From assembly GCA_964346765.1 (NCBI GenBank), contig CAYFWB010000009.1:6569-70568 (forward strand): DNA of 64,000 bases, in the 5' to 3' direction. Source of the stretch: JBGSPQ01 sp964346765 (GTDB lineage: Bacteria; Patescibacteriota; Gracilibacteria; UBA1369). Positions 1 through 8,505 of this stretch are shown piece after piece (the stretch's first letter is position 1; each line of letters begins with the position of its first letter). The notes beneath the pieces are model-generated. The model worked only from the letters and a program-made list of their open reading frames with translations. It was not told the DNA's origin and searched no databases. Made by a program: the position numbers and the translations under genes.

Positions 1-1
1 A

Positions 2-355
2 TCTTTGAAAGAAATCAAAAAGGATTTGAAACGGGAGGAAAAACTGGACACGGAAGAATACATTGGGCTAAAAAAAGCTTTTGAAGATCTGAAAAAACAG
101 AAAAAGGACATGGAAGAGGCCTGGCAACAAGAGTTAAACGGAATGGAAGGTTATCAAAAATTAAGGGAATTGCGTCTGCAAAAAGAAGAGGATATTGCCA
201 ATCAATATCATGATCTGTTTAACCATATTGCAGAGCTTCCTCAAAAACCGTTTATGATGGATGTTGAACTGGAAGAAGGGCCGGTAAAAGTTCAGATTAT
301 GCCTGAAATGAGGCTTTATCTGAACGGACGAGAAGAAAAGAAGAAGACTTTATAA
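2..355 (+). CDS. charged coiled-coil hypothetical protein, 5' end possibly outside window
   Basis: The reading frame is open from the left edge of the window. The first possible start is a TTG at 5, giving 116 residues, but the true start may lie upstream. The first 75 residues are dominated by Lys and Glu in heptad-like spacing and should form a long helix or coiled coil. The last 40 residues are less charged and look beta-rich. There is no signal peptide or membrane segment, so it is probably cytoplasmic. I do not recognise a family. It ends 45 bases before the TspO-like gene and could share its transcript. Confidence 0.5.
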   Translation, partial: SLKEIKKDLKREEKLDTEEYIGLKKAFEDLKKQKKDMEEAWQQELNGMEGYQKLRELRLQKEEDIANQYHDLFNHIAELPQKPFMMDVELEEGPVKVQIMPEMRLYLNGREEKKKTL

Positions 356-400
356 CTTTTGTACTGGAAAACATGCCGGCATTAAGCTAGATTGCGATAT

Positions 401-892
401 ATGCTACCGAAAAATAAGAACATTTTGCTTATTACGCTGGCGGTTTTTGCAACCGCGGTTATCAACTATTATATAGTATCTTTAAACTACGCGGGCTATG
501 CGTCCCGTTTCATGCCGGATAAAATGCCGCCCAAAGCGCTATTTGATATTCTTTGGCTGGTGGCATATGTTTTTTTCGCATTGGGATGGGAGCTGGCGTG
601 TATCGCAAAAAGTACAAACAAAACACGTTTTGAAGAAGATATTCAACGTAACTTTATTATAGTTCTTCTGATCAACGTGGCCATGAACATCGCATTTTTC
701 CCAATGGAAAATTACTATCTGGCGAGTCTGATGAACTTGTTTCTGATTGTGGCGTTGATTTATCTTTTCAAAAAAACTCTCACGATTTCCGGGAGGGCGG
801 TTTTGGGTTTGATCCCATATCTTCTGATGGCATTACTCTCTTTTGTTACTCTGATTCTATTTATTGTAATTAACAGTATTTCTCTTTATTAA
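401..892 (+). CDS. TspO/MBR-like multispanning membrane protein
   Basis: The product has 163 residues from the ATG at 401; a TTG at 392 is also in frame but less likely. It has about five hydrophobic segments. The pattern matches the tryptophan-rich sensory protein (TspO/MBR) fold: a Pro-rich stretch after helix 1 (PDKMPPKALFDILW), a small/aromatic helix 2, an asparagine-containing central helix, and a final PYLLMALLSF helix resembling the family's PYLLW motif. TspO proteins bind tetrapyrroles and related ligands in the membrane. Several of the usual tryptophans are missing, so this is a divergent member or another five-helix protein. No clear promoter is visible. Confidence 0.45.
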   Translation: MLPKNKNILLITLAVFATAVINYYIVSLNYAGYASRFMPDKMPPKALFDILWLVAYVFFALGWELACIAKSTNKTRFEEDIQRNFIIVLLINVAMNIAFFPMENYYLASLMNLFLIVALIYLFKKTLTISGRAVLGLIPYLLMALLSFVTLILFIVINSISLY

Positions 893-1041
893 CTTACTAC
901 GGGCTATTGATACGGAGACGAAGAGTTTTACGGATCAGGTACTTAGGGTTACACACAGCCACGTATTACCTGCCCGAGTTTGATTCGACTCAGACTTGTC
1001 AGGATTTAAACAAAGATCTAACTGAAAAAAACGGTGGAAAA

Positions 1042-1062
1042 TATTGCAAATGATTTGCAATA
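1042..1062. promoter_or_regulatory. perfect 10-1-10 palindrome, candidate Zur/Fur operator
   Basis: Two 10-base arms (TATTGCAAAT and ATTTGCAATA) flank a single central G and are exact reverse complements. The 7-1-7 core TTGCAAATGATTTGCAA has the size and symmetry of a Fur-family box. It lies 16 bases before the Fur-type regulator that heads the zinc-uptake genes, so autoregulation plus zinc-dependent repression of znuACB is the simplest reading. Confidence 0.7.
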
Positions 1063-1077
1063 GTGATATTTCTTTGA

Positions 1078-1452
1078 GTGATGATTGTGAAGTTTTTAAA
1101 AAAAGCTGGTTACAGGATAACTAAATCCAGAAGGCTGGTTTTGGATAAATTAATGATGAATAAGTACCCGATCAGCGCTCAAAAGATTCATGGGCTTTGC
1201 AAAGGTCAAGTGGATCTGGCTTCGGTTTACAGAACTTTATCAATACTTGAATCGTTAAAAATTGTATTTAAAGACCGTTTCGATAATAAAGACCTCTATT
1301 ACATAGCTGATGAGCAGCATCATCACATCGTGTGCAAAAAGTGCGGTTATATGAAATGTATTCCGTGTAATCATCTTTACGAGCGGATCTCCGGTTTTAA
1401 ACAAATCAGCCACAGCCTGACTATCACCGGTATTTGTAGTAACTGCTCCTAA
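1078..1452 (+). CDS. Fur-family metal-dependent repressor, probably zinc-sensing (Zur-like)
   Basis: The protein has 124 residues from GTG 1078 (or 123 from ATG 1081). The N-terminal winged helix (about 1-80) contains the family recognition region with ISAQKIHGLC and ASVYRTLSILE. The C-terminal metal domain has HHHIVCKKCG and a final CSNC, the two CxxC pairs of the structural zinc site, plus a His cluster for sensing metal. Fur-family proteins repress transport genes when loaded with metal. The gene sits directly upstream of znuA-znuC-znuB and behind a perfect palindrome, which argues for Zur rather than Fur. It is slightly shorter than typical members (about 140 residues) at the C-terminus. 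Confidence 0.85.
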   Translation: MMIVKFLKKAGYRITKSRRLVLDKLMMNKYPISAQKIHGLCKGQVDLASVYRTLSILESLKIVFKDRFDNKDLYYIADEQHHHIVCKKCGYMKCIPCNHLYERISGFKQISHSLTITGICSNCS

Positions 1453-1478
1453 TCTAATAATTCATTAATAACTAAAAA

Positions 1479-2691
1479 ATGTATATAAAAAGTATTATTC
1501 CATTCACTTTAAGTCTGTTTTTGTTATCTATCTTTTTAACAGGATGCTCTGAACCCCAAAATGATATTTCAACGGCTGTTGATGATTCAACATCCAAAAA
1601 AATTCGGATAGCCGCGACCATCTTCCCGATTTACGATATCGCAAGGAACGTGGGTGGTGATCTGATTGAAGTGAATTATATTACTCAGCCGGGTTCAAGC
1701 CCGCATACTTTCGAGGTTTCCCCATCCGACATTAAAAACCTGCAAGGTACACAGGTTATTTTTACAGTTAATCCAAAACTGGACGGCTGGACGGATAAAA
1801 TAATCAGTTCCGTTGAAGGCGCAGAAAAAACAGAGGTCAGTAAAGGGATTAAATTGATTGAATTTGAGGCGCNNNNNNNNNNNNNNNNNNNNNNNNNNNN
1901 NNNNNNNNNNNNNNNNNNNNNNNNNNNNNNNNNNNNNNNNNNNNNNNNNNNNNNNNNNNNNNNNNNNNNNNNATGATGAACATGATGAACATGATGAACA
2001 TGATGAACATGATGAACATGATGAACATGATGAACACGATGAACATGATGAACACGATGAACATGAGGCGCATGATGAACATGATGAACACGATGAACAT
2101 GATGAACATGATGAGCATGATGAACATGATGAACATGATGAACACGATGAGCATGATGAACATGATGAACATGATCATTCCGGGGTTGATCCTCATTATT
2201 GGCTGAATACGAATAATGCCAAAATCATCGCCGCAAATATTGCGGATGAATTAATTAAAATCGATCCTGCCAATGAGTTGGAATATAAAGAAAATCTTGA
2301 TCAGTATTTATCTGAACTTGATTCTCTTCATAATGACCTGGCGGGTAAATTAAACGAACTTAATTCGCGAGACTTGATAGTTTTTCATGATTCCTGGAAC
2401 TATTTTGCCAAAGAATTTGATTTGAACGTGGCGGGAGTTTTTCAGATTTCACCCGGCAAGGAACCAACTCCGAAATTCTTAAAAAATTTATATAAGACCG
2501 CTGAAGAGCTTAAAGTTAAAGCCATTTTTTCGGAACCCCAGCTTTCTTCCGCTGTGCTTGAGCCGTTTATTAATGATCTGGGCTTGAAGCTCTATGTTCT
2601 GGATCCGTTGGGAGGTCTTGGAGAAAGGGATTCTTATTTGGGGACGATGCGTTATAATGCAGACACCATTTATGATGCATTAAATGAATAG
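1479..2691 (+). CDS. znuA: zinc ABC transporter substrate-binding lipoprotein, interrupted by an assembly gap
   Basis: ZnuA-family lipoprotein that captures zinc outside the membrane and delivers it to ZnuB/ZnuC. The N-terminus has a signal peptide with lipobox LTGC (Cys about residue 23). The part before the gap shows the cluster A-I start (IRIAATIFPIYDIARNVGG) and a PGSSPHTFEVSPSD motif with a zinc-ligand His. After the gap comes a long run of Asp-Glu-His triplets, then DPHYWLN (second ligand His), HDSWNYFAKEF (third) and FSEPQLSS. A 100-base N run (1873-1972) sits at the start of the His-rich loop. The frames on its two sides differ, so the gap length is arbitrary and the gene should be read as one. 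It overlaps znuC by 8 bases. Confidence 0.88.
1873..1972. other. assembly gap of exactly 100 N
   Basis: One hundred consecutive N inside znuA, at the edge of a 9-bp tandem repeat. The round length is the usual placeholder for a gap of unknown size, and the repeat explains why the assembler broke here. Coding frame is not preserved across it. Confidence 0.98.
1973..2173 (+). repeat. 9-bp tandem repeat encoding Asp-Glu-His triplets
   Basis: About 22 units of GATGAACAT with few variants (AACACGAT, GAGCAT, and one GAGGCGCAT encoding Glu-Ala-His) follow the N run. In frame they encode the metal-binding loop of ZnuA, with more than 20 histidines visible and more probably hidden in the gap. The near-identity of the units suggests recent slippage expansion. 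Confidence 0.95.
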
Positions 2692-3397
2692 AAATGCGAT
2701 AGAGGTGATAGACCTGAAAGTTTCCTTTAACGGACAGGCAATATTGAGCGGGCTTAATTTCAGGCTTAAAAAGGGAGAAATAGCGGCAATAATCGGTCCG
2801 AACGGTGCCGGCAAGACGACTCTGATAAAAGCAATTTTGGGGCTGGTTCACTATTCGGGCAAAATCCACGTGTTGGGTGAAAAAATTTCCAAAGTTACAC
2901 AGCGCGTGGGTTATGTTCCGCAAAAATTTTCTTTTGATAAAACTTTCCCCTTAACTGTTTGTGAATTCTTAAAACTGACCGTTTCAAAAAAGGAGCCGGA
3001 AAAAATCGAGACAGTGCTGGATGAAGTGGATGTTAATAATTGTAAAGATAAAATGCTTGGAGAACTTTCGGGCGGCCAGTTGCAGAGAGTTTTAATTGCC
3101 CGTGCGCTATTAAATGATCCGGAAATTTTATTTCTGGATGAGGCTACCACGGGAGTTGATATTGAAGGCGCCCGTACTTTTTATGAAATTCTGGAGCATC
3201 TGAACAAAACTCATAATGTGACCATAGTGATAATTTCTCATGAAGTGAATATGGTGCATACTTTTGCTACGAAAGTTTTATGTTTGAACAAAGATCTTTA
3301 TTGCAAAGGGATTCCGAAGTCGGTGATTACGGATAAAATGCTAAAAAAACTTTACGGTGAAAATTATGAACTTAGACAGCATAAACATAATCATTAA
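2684..3397 (+). CDS. znuC: zinc ABC transporter ATP-binding protein
   Basis: A 237-residue ABC ATPase that powers zinc import with ZnuA and ZnuB on the cytoplasmic face of the membrane. Walker A is GPNGAGKTT (about residue 38), the Q-loop region is VGYVPQKFSFD, the signature is LSGGQLQRV, Walker B is ILFLDEATTG and the switch histidine is in VIISHEVN. The C-terminus is His-rich (HKHNH), common in ZnuC proteins. The start codon lies inside the last codons of znuA (8-base overlap) and the stop is 2 bases before znuB, so the three genes are translationally coupled. Zinc rather than manganese is inferred from the Zur-like regulator and the His-rich ZnuA. Confidence 0.92.
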   Translation: MNRNAIEVIDLKVSFNGQAILSGLNFRLKKGEIAAIIGPNGAGKTTLIKAILGLVHYSGKIHVLGEKISKVTQRVGYVPQKFSFDKTFPLTVCEFLKLTVSKKEPEKIETVLDEVDVNNCKDKMLGELSGGQLQRVLIARALLNDPEILFLDEATTGVDIEGARTFYEILEHLNKTHNVTIVIISHEVNMVHTFATKVLCLNKDLYCKGIPKSVITDKMLKKLYGENYELRQHKHNH

Positions 3398-3399
3398 TA

Positions 3400-4200
3400 A
3401 TGCTTGAAATATTGCAATTGCCGTTTATGCAAAGGGCGCTGGTCGCCGGCGTTTTACTGGCGTTTTTGCTGGCTTTGCTTGGAATTTTTGTAGTTTTAAG
3501 AAACATGGCGTTTTTTTCGGATGGTATCGCCCACGCTTCTTTGGCGGGGGTGGCGGCCGGAATCGTGTTGTCGCTTAATCCTTTGTTGACAGCAATTGTA
3601 GTGAGTGCTCTGTTTGCCGCGATCATTTTTTTTCTTCAAAAGAAATACAAATTAAGCGGAGATACCGCCATAGGAATTTTGTTTACTTCGGGAATGGCGC
3701 TGGGGGTTCTTTTGATCAGTACACAACCGGGGTATCAACCTGAACTGATGAGTTTTTTGTTTGGTAATATTCTGGCTATTACTAACACGGAGTTGATAAT
3801 AATAGGTGTATTTACGGTTTTGATAGCGCTGCTTGTTTTTGTTTACTTAAAGACTTTGATTCTTGTTTCTCTGGATGAGGAAACGGCTAAAATCTCCGGG
3901 ACAAAAGTGGATGTTTTTCAATTACTTTCAAATGTTATTTTGGCGGTCGCGGTGGTTTTGGGAATCAAAGTTTTTGGGATCATACTGGTGAGCGCGCTTT
4001 TAATTATTCCGGTGGCAACCGCAAAACTGTTTTCGTCATCTTTTAAAAAGCTGGTGATAATAAGTGTTGTTCTTTCGGAAATAATTGTGATAAGCGGTAT
4101 TTTTGCATCATATTATTATGATCTGCCTACGGGGCCGACAATAGTTTTGACGGGAACAGTTTTGTTCGTGATTGCGGCTGTTTATAATCTTTTAAATTGA
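3400..4200 (+). CDS. znuB: zinc ABC transporter permease
   Basis: A 266-residue, highly hydrophobic protein with about eight membrane segments, of the ABC-3 (ZnuB/MntB) permease family. Diagnostic stretches are FFSDGIAHASLAGVA near residue 45, GDTAIGILFTSGMALGV in the middle, and a C-terminal GPTIVLTGTVLFV. It forms the membrane channel with the ZnuC dimer. It starts 2 bases after the znuC stop, closing the operon. The frame ends in TGA, one of many in the window showing that TGA is a normal stop here. Confidence 0.92.
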   Translation: MLEILQLPFMQRALVAGVLLAFLLALLGIFVVLRNMAFFSDGIAHASLAGVAAGIVLSLNPLLTAIVVSALFAAIIFFLQKKYKLSGDTAIGILFTSGMALGVLLISTQPGYQPELMSFLFGNILAITNTELIIIGVFTVLIALLVFVYLKTLILVSLDEETAKISGTKVDVFQLLSNVILAVAVVLGIKVFGIILVSALLIIPVATAKLFSSSFKKLVIISVVLSEIIVISGIFASYYYDLPTGPTIVLTGTVLFVIAAVYNLLN

Positions 4201-4208
4201 TTTTAAAC

Positions 4209-4600
4209 GCTTTAAAAAAATGAGAACTACTTTACGGTTACGATGAATTCCGCTCTCTGCAACAGGAAATCATTAATAACATGCTGGCGCGCAAAGACTC
4301 ACTGGTGATTATGCCTACGGGCGGTAGAAAATCGCTTTGCTATCAATTGCCGGCTTTGCGGTTATCGGGGGTTACTTTGGTGAGCTCGCCACTGATTTTG
4401 CTGATGAAAGATCAGGTGGAAGGGCTGGCTGCTAGCGGTGTTTCTTCGGCTTTTATTAACAGTTCTTTGACTTTTTAGGAGATCGCCCGCGTTCAGCACA
4501 AGGCGCAAAACGGACGGATCAAGCTTCTTTAGCACCTACGCGCTCAAGCACGGTAAAGACGAAATCGGTGTACCGGTGAAGGTGGCCACTTGATAGGGAA
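4209..4600 (+). pseudogene. decayed, internally deleted copy of recQ
   Basis: This stretch is a degenerate duplicate of the intact recQ at 13532-15100. It keeps the N-terminal region (GYDEF, ARKDSLVIMPTGG, LMKDQVEGLAA), then joins directly to the last codons (STYALKHGKDEIGVPVKVA). The junction is near 4531 and removes the equivalent of about 13855-15022 of the intact gene, almost 1.2 kb. A stop replaces a Gln codon at 4476 (SLTF then TAG), the Walker A motif is damaged (TGGGK changed to TGGRK), and the frame shifts at the junction. It cannot encode a helicase. Confidence 0.9.
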
Positions 4601-4721
4601 AAAGGTAGGCGGAAGTACTTTAATTTGTTTGCAGATACAAGCTTGATAACGCGCCTATATTGGAATCAAATTCCGGAAAATGCCTGATGGTGTTGCAGGG
4701 ATGATTTGTGCGGGAGATTCC

Positions 4722-4751
4722 TTGTTGTAATCTGTTCCCTTCTGCTATATT
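4722..4751 (+). promoter_or_regulatory. possible promoter for the oxidoreductase genes
   Basis: TTGTTG at 4722-4727 and TATATT at 4746-4751 are 18 bases apart, about 24 bases before the ATG at 4775. This is a moderate match to sigma-70 elements in AT-rich DNA. Confidence 0.35.
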
Positions 4752-4774
4752 ATTTTTTTGATAAACACAAAGGC

Positions 4775-6625
4775 ATGCGGACAAACGATCTTACATGGAT
4801 GATTGGAGGAGAAGCCGGGTTTGGGATTCAAAGCGCCGGACATATTTTTGCTCTATGCGGAACTAGGGTCGGTCTTTATGTTTTTGGGAACGCGGAATAT
4901 CCTTCTTTAATAAGGGGGGGACATAATTCGGACGTTATCAGAATAAGTAAAAAAGAGGTTTACGCGCATAAGGAAAGGCTGGATTTGTTGTTGGCAATGA
5001 ATAGAGAAACTCTTGAACTTCATCTGGGTGAAATTGTTGAGGGCGGAGGTTTTATTTATGACAAGGATGAGATCAAAAGTGAAGTTAAAGTTCCGGTCGG
5101 AGTGAAGGCTTTTAATGTTCCTTTAAAGAATTTGGCGGCCGAGGTGGGAAAGGGAGATATTACCCGCAATACGGTTGGGATAGGGGCTTCGCTTGGGCTT
5201 TTGGATTATGATTTAGCTTATCTGAACAGTATTTTGGAGGAAATGTTCGGCAAGAAGGGTGAGGAGATTGTCGCCAATAATATAGCGGCGGCAAAGGCGG
5301 GATATGATTACGTTAAGAGTAATTACGGTGATGATTTCGGTTATAGGCTTGAACCTCTCAAAGAGCCCGCGAAGAGAATGTTGATTACGGCTAATGACGC
5401 GATTTGCATGGGGGCGCTAAAGGCCGGATGTAAGTTTGTGGCGGAATATCCGATGACTCCCAGTTCGTCCATTTTGCATTTTATGGCGGCGCACGCGAAG
5501 GATTATGGTGTTATTGTAAAACATACGGAAGATGAGCTGGCGGCGATGAATATGGTTGTTGGAGCGGGTTTTGCCGGTTTACGCGCGATGACGGGTACCA
5601 GTGGAGGCGGATTTTCTTTAATGGTTGAGGCTCTGGGTATGGCGGGGATGATAGAGGTGCCTTTGGTTTGCGTAAATGTTCAGAGGCCGGGCCCTTCAAC
5701 GGGTTTGCCCACAAGGACTGAACAGGGGGATTTGCGCTTTGTATTGAACGCTTCACAAGGGGAATTCCCGCGCGTGGTGATCGCGCCCGGTAGTTTTGAA
5801 GAGAGTTTCCATTTAACTTATGACGCTTTTAATCTGGCTGAAAAATACCAGCTTCCCGTGATAATTTTGTCCGACAAATATATGGCGGAAAGCGTGAAAT
5901 CGGTTGATCCGTTTGATATGAAAAAGCTTAAAATTGAGCGCGGAAAACTTTTAAGCCAAAAAGAGCTTACTGATTTACGCAAGTCCAGCGCGGATGTTTT
6001 GAAAAAACTTAATGATGATTCTGCCGTTAACAGAGGGGCTGGCGGGCGGAGCGCGGAGGGTAATTATTTGTCGGCGGATGATAATTTTTTAAGATATAAG
6101 TTTGAGGATGACAGTGTTTCTTTTAGGACGATTCCGGGTATGAAAGGCGGTATTTATCGCGCTTCCACCGATGAGCATGATGAATCCGGCGATCTGACGG
6201 AGACGGAGGAAAATCGCAATATGATGATGGAAAAAAGGGCGAAAAAACTTGAAGGTGCGCTTGAAGTTTTGCCCGCGCCAGTCTTGTATGGACACGATCG
6301 GTCGGATATAACTTTTGTAACATGGGGATCGCCTACCGGTGCACTGATCGAGGTGATTGATTTACTGGAAGAAAAAGGATTGAAAGCGAATATGCTCCAG
6401 ATTGTTTACATGTTGCCGTTTCATTCCAAAGAGGTGGGTGAGATCTTGAGGGCGAGCAACAGAGTCGTTGGTGTGGAAATGAACGGAGAAGGACAACTGT
6501 GCTCATTAATTGCGGAAAAAACAGGATTTTTTATCAACGAAAAAATATTAAAATACAGCGGTCGGCAATTCACCGCGCACGAACTTTTTGACAGGACTAT
6601 GGAACTCATCAATAAAACAACATGA
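4775..6625 (+). CDS. korA: 2-oxoacid:ferredoxin oxidoreductase, fused gamma-alpha subunit
   Basis: A protein of about 616 residues from ATG 4775, where homology begins (DLTWMIGGEAGFGIQSAG); an upstream GTG at 4706 only adds a non-conserved hydrophobic tail. Residues 1-190 are the gamma domain; the rest is the alpha domain with AEYPMTPSSSI, EDELAAMNMVVGAGFAG and TSGGGFSLM, the pyrimidine-binding part of the enzyme. With the beta subunit it performs CoA-dependent oxidative decarboxylation of a 2-oxoacid, reducing ferredoxin. No 4Fe-4S domain is present in either subunit, so a separate ferredoxin is needed. The exact substrate (2-oxoglutarate, pyruvate or branched) cannot be read from sequence. 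Stop and next start overlap (ATGA). Confidence 0.88.
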   Translation: MRTNDLTWMIGGEAGFGIQSAGHIFALCGTRVGLYVFGNAEYPSLIRGGHNSDVIRISKKEVYAHKERLDLLLAMNRETLELHLGEIVEGGGFIYDKDEIKSEVKVPVGVKAFNVPLKNLAAEVGKGDITRNTVGIGASLGLLDYDLAYLNSILEEMFGKKGEEIVANNIAAAKAGYDYVKSNYGDDFGYRLEPLKEPAKRMLITANDAICMGALKAGCKFVAEYPMTPSSSILHFMAAHAKDYGVIVKHTEDELAAMNMVVGAGFAGLRAMTGTSGGGFSLMVEALGMAGMIEVPLVCVNVQRPGPSTGLPTRTEQGDLRFVLNASQGEFPRVVIAPGSFEESFHLTYDAFNLAEKYQLPVIILSDKYMAESVKSVDPFDMKKLKIERGKLLSQKELTDLRKSSADVLKKLNDDSAVNRGAGGRSAEGNYLSADDNFLRYKFEDDSVSFRTIPGMKGGIYRASTDEHDESGDLTETEENRNMMMEKRAKKLEGALEVLPAPVLYGHDRSDITFVTWGSPTGALIEVIDLLEEKGLKANMLQIVYMLPFHSKEVGEILRASNRVVGVEMNGEGQLCSLIAEKTGFFINEKILKYSGRQFTAHELFDRTMELINKTT

Positions 6626-7482
6626 CACTAACTGTAAAAGATTTTGATACTTGCGCAAAACCGGACTGGTGTCCGGGATGCGGCAATTTTGGCATCCAGG
6701 CAGCGCTTAAACAGGCTCTGGTCAACCTGGGGATTGAACCGGCCAATACTGTTTTGGTAAGCGGCATAGGGTGCGGGTCAAAAATTGCTCATTGGGTCGA
6801 CGTTTACGGTCTGCATACTTTGCACGGCAGGGCACTGCCTCCGGCGACTGCCGTAAAGTTTTCAAATCCTAATCTGACCGTTGTCGCCACTGGCGGGGAC
6901 GGAGACGGTTACGGTATCGGCATGGGACATTTTGTTCACGCGACGCGCAGAAATGTGGACATGGCTTATCTTGTTCAAAATAACATGGTTTACGGGTTAA
7001 CAAAGGGCCAAGCCACCCCAACGAGCGCCCAAGGTTATAAATCACCGTCAACGCCTTTCGGGGTGATTGAGGAATCTTTAAATCCAATCGCTTTGGCGTT
7101 GGTAACCGGCGCCACTTACGTGGCGCGGGGGTCCGCCGGCGACGTTACTCATCTGACAAAACTGATAGAAGGAGCAATTCAGCACAAAGGATTCGCTTTG
7201 GTGGATATTTTCCAACCGTGCGTAACTTTTAACAAGATCAACACTTATGCGTTTTTTAATCAAAATACCTATAAACTGGAAAATGAAAAAAATTATGACA
7301 CGGGGAATTTGAAAATGGCTATCGATAAAGCTTTACAGACAGACAAACTGCCCATCGGTCTTTTTTATAAAACCGAGCGTCCAACCTATGAAGAGCAGGA
7401 CCCTGGCAGAACGGGCCATAATCCGGTTGAGGCGGATATTACAAACATAGACATTGAACCGTTGATGGAGAAGTTTTTATAG
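6622..7482 (+). CDS. korB: 2-oxoacid:ferredoxin oxidoreductase, beta (thiamine diphosphate) subunit
   Basis: A 286-residue beta subunit. WCPGCGNFGIQAAL near the N-terminus and SGIGCGSKIAHW provide cysteines typical for this subunit's cluster region, and GGDGDGYGIGMGHFVHATRRN is the Mg-thiamine diphosphate motif. NNMVYGLTKGQATPTS completes the active-site loop. The start overlaps the korA stop by 4 bases, so the two subunits are made together. The final 60 residues (DPGRTGHNP) are the ordinary C-terminal tail. The enzyme links central carbon metabolism to reduced ferredoxin. Confidence 0.9.
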   Translation: MTLTVKDFDTCAKPDWCPGCGNFGIQAALKQALVNLGIEPANTVLVSGIGCGSKIAHWVDVYGLHTLHGRALPPATAVKFSNPNLTVVATGGDGDGYGIGMGHFVHATRRNVDMAYLVQNNMVYGLTKGQATPTSAQGYKSPSTPFGVIEESLNPIALALVTGATYVARGSAGDVTHLTKLIEGAIQHKGFALVDIFQPCVTFNKINTYAFFNQNTYKLENEKNYDTGNLKMAIDKALQTDKLPIGLFYKTERPTYEEQDPGRTGHNPVEADITNIDIEPLMEKFL

Positions 7483-7944
7483 AGCGGGCAAGAACATTTT
7501 CTGCCACAAACCACTCGTGATTATCAGTTATTCGTTTGAGTATCCCCGAGATATTTAGTCGGCGATTTTTTGGGATATTTCCAACCGTACCTTTTCCATC
7601 AAATTGGCGGGGACTGGGAATTGTAAATAGTGTAGTTTTTCAGGCTTAATGGATCCTGTTATGACATCGCTTCTGACTTGTGTTTTTGATAAATTGAGCC
7701 TACCCGACTGAAGCCAGCACCTTGTTTAGCGCCTTCATAATTTAATGATTTGAGGAACTGCAAAATTTTGAAAAAAAAGTATGTTTCATCCCCACCCCCC
7801 CTTTAAGCAAGTCCCCACCTCTATAAAAATACCTTACTTCATGAAACAAAATCTTTGAATTAAGTATATAAAGTAAAAATGAGCGCTGAAAGTATATATT
7901 ATTTGCTTCCTTTAAGCATTATTTTAGCTTGCCCGACCCTACAA
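7483..7944. other. 462-bp intergenic region without a recognisable gene
   Basis: No open frame with coding character is visible on either strand. It contains a C-rich block (about 7788-7820) flanked by an 8-bp inverted repeat (TGTTTCAT at 7782-7789, ATGAAACA at 7841-7848). The latter could form a loose stem. I see no promoter or terminator I would defend. Confidence 0.5.
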
Positions 7945-8463
7945 TTATTTTAGTATTTTTGATCTTTCCTGATTATACTTAACCGCGTTTTTACTTTTTA
8001 TAAATTCGGCGGTAATCCAAGCTACTGCCCAAATCCCCATGGGAACAAGCGTAAAAATCCACTTACCCCCTAACATGTAAATGTGGATTCCGGCGGTGAT
8101 GAAAAAGGCGTAAGCCAGCATCTGCACTCTTTTCCAGTTTCTTTTTAAGAGTTTCATGGCCACGGTGTTGGAAGTGATCACCAGCGGAATCATTATTACC
8201 AGGGCCAAAATCCCCCAGCCCATGGCCCTTCCCAAATCCCAGTATTTTGGATCCAGGAAAAACAGTAAAGGCCGATTGAAAGTGATAGTGTAAACACCAA
8301 CGTGCAGTACAACCGCCAGTCCGGTTATCCAACCCAAATATTTTCTTTTGCCAACTACAGGCGCCAGAAATTTTAGCTTAAAAATATTCATCAACGGTCG
8401 CGAAAGCATGATTACGCACATAGTAATCCAGGCCGCCCAGGCAAAATAAAGGTTAAGATTCAT
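7945..8463 (-). CDS. ferric reductase-like transmembrane protein (MsrQ/YedZ type)
   Basis: A 172-residue protein with five to six membrane helices. The pattern matches the ferric reductase-like transmembrane domain: RKYLGWITGLAVVLHVGVY with a helix-borne His, then WKRVQMLAYAFFITAGIHIYM with the second His and the W-x-LxxLxY-like block. Such proteins bind b-type heme and move electrons across the membrane; MsrQ donates them to a periplasmic methionine sulfoxide reductase. No msrP partner lies nearby, so the acceptor is unknown. The gene stands alone on the minus strand. Confidence 0.7.
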   Translation of the reverse strand: MNLNLYFAWAAWITMCVIMLSRPLMNIFKLKFLAPVVGKRKYLGWITGLAVVLHVGVYTITFNRPLLFFLDPKYWDLGRAMGWGILALVIMIPLVITSNTVAMKLLKRNWKRVQMLAYAFFITAGIHIYMLGGKWIFTLVPMGIWAVAWITAEFIKSKNAVKYNQERSKILK

Positions 8464-8505
8464 GGCGAAAAATTATTTAACGCCTTCATTCTATAAAACC
8501 TAGAA

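Noticed and set aside
1973..2206. Met-Asn-Met or Ile-Met-Phe repeat proteins in other frames of the Asp-Glu-His repeat
   Set aside because: They are frame-shifted readings of the ZnuA metal loop repeat, not genes.
7483..7944. Possible decayed second copy of korB in the intergenic region
   Set aside because: Only the short string TTCCAACCGT is shared; this is too little to support a relic.
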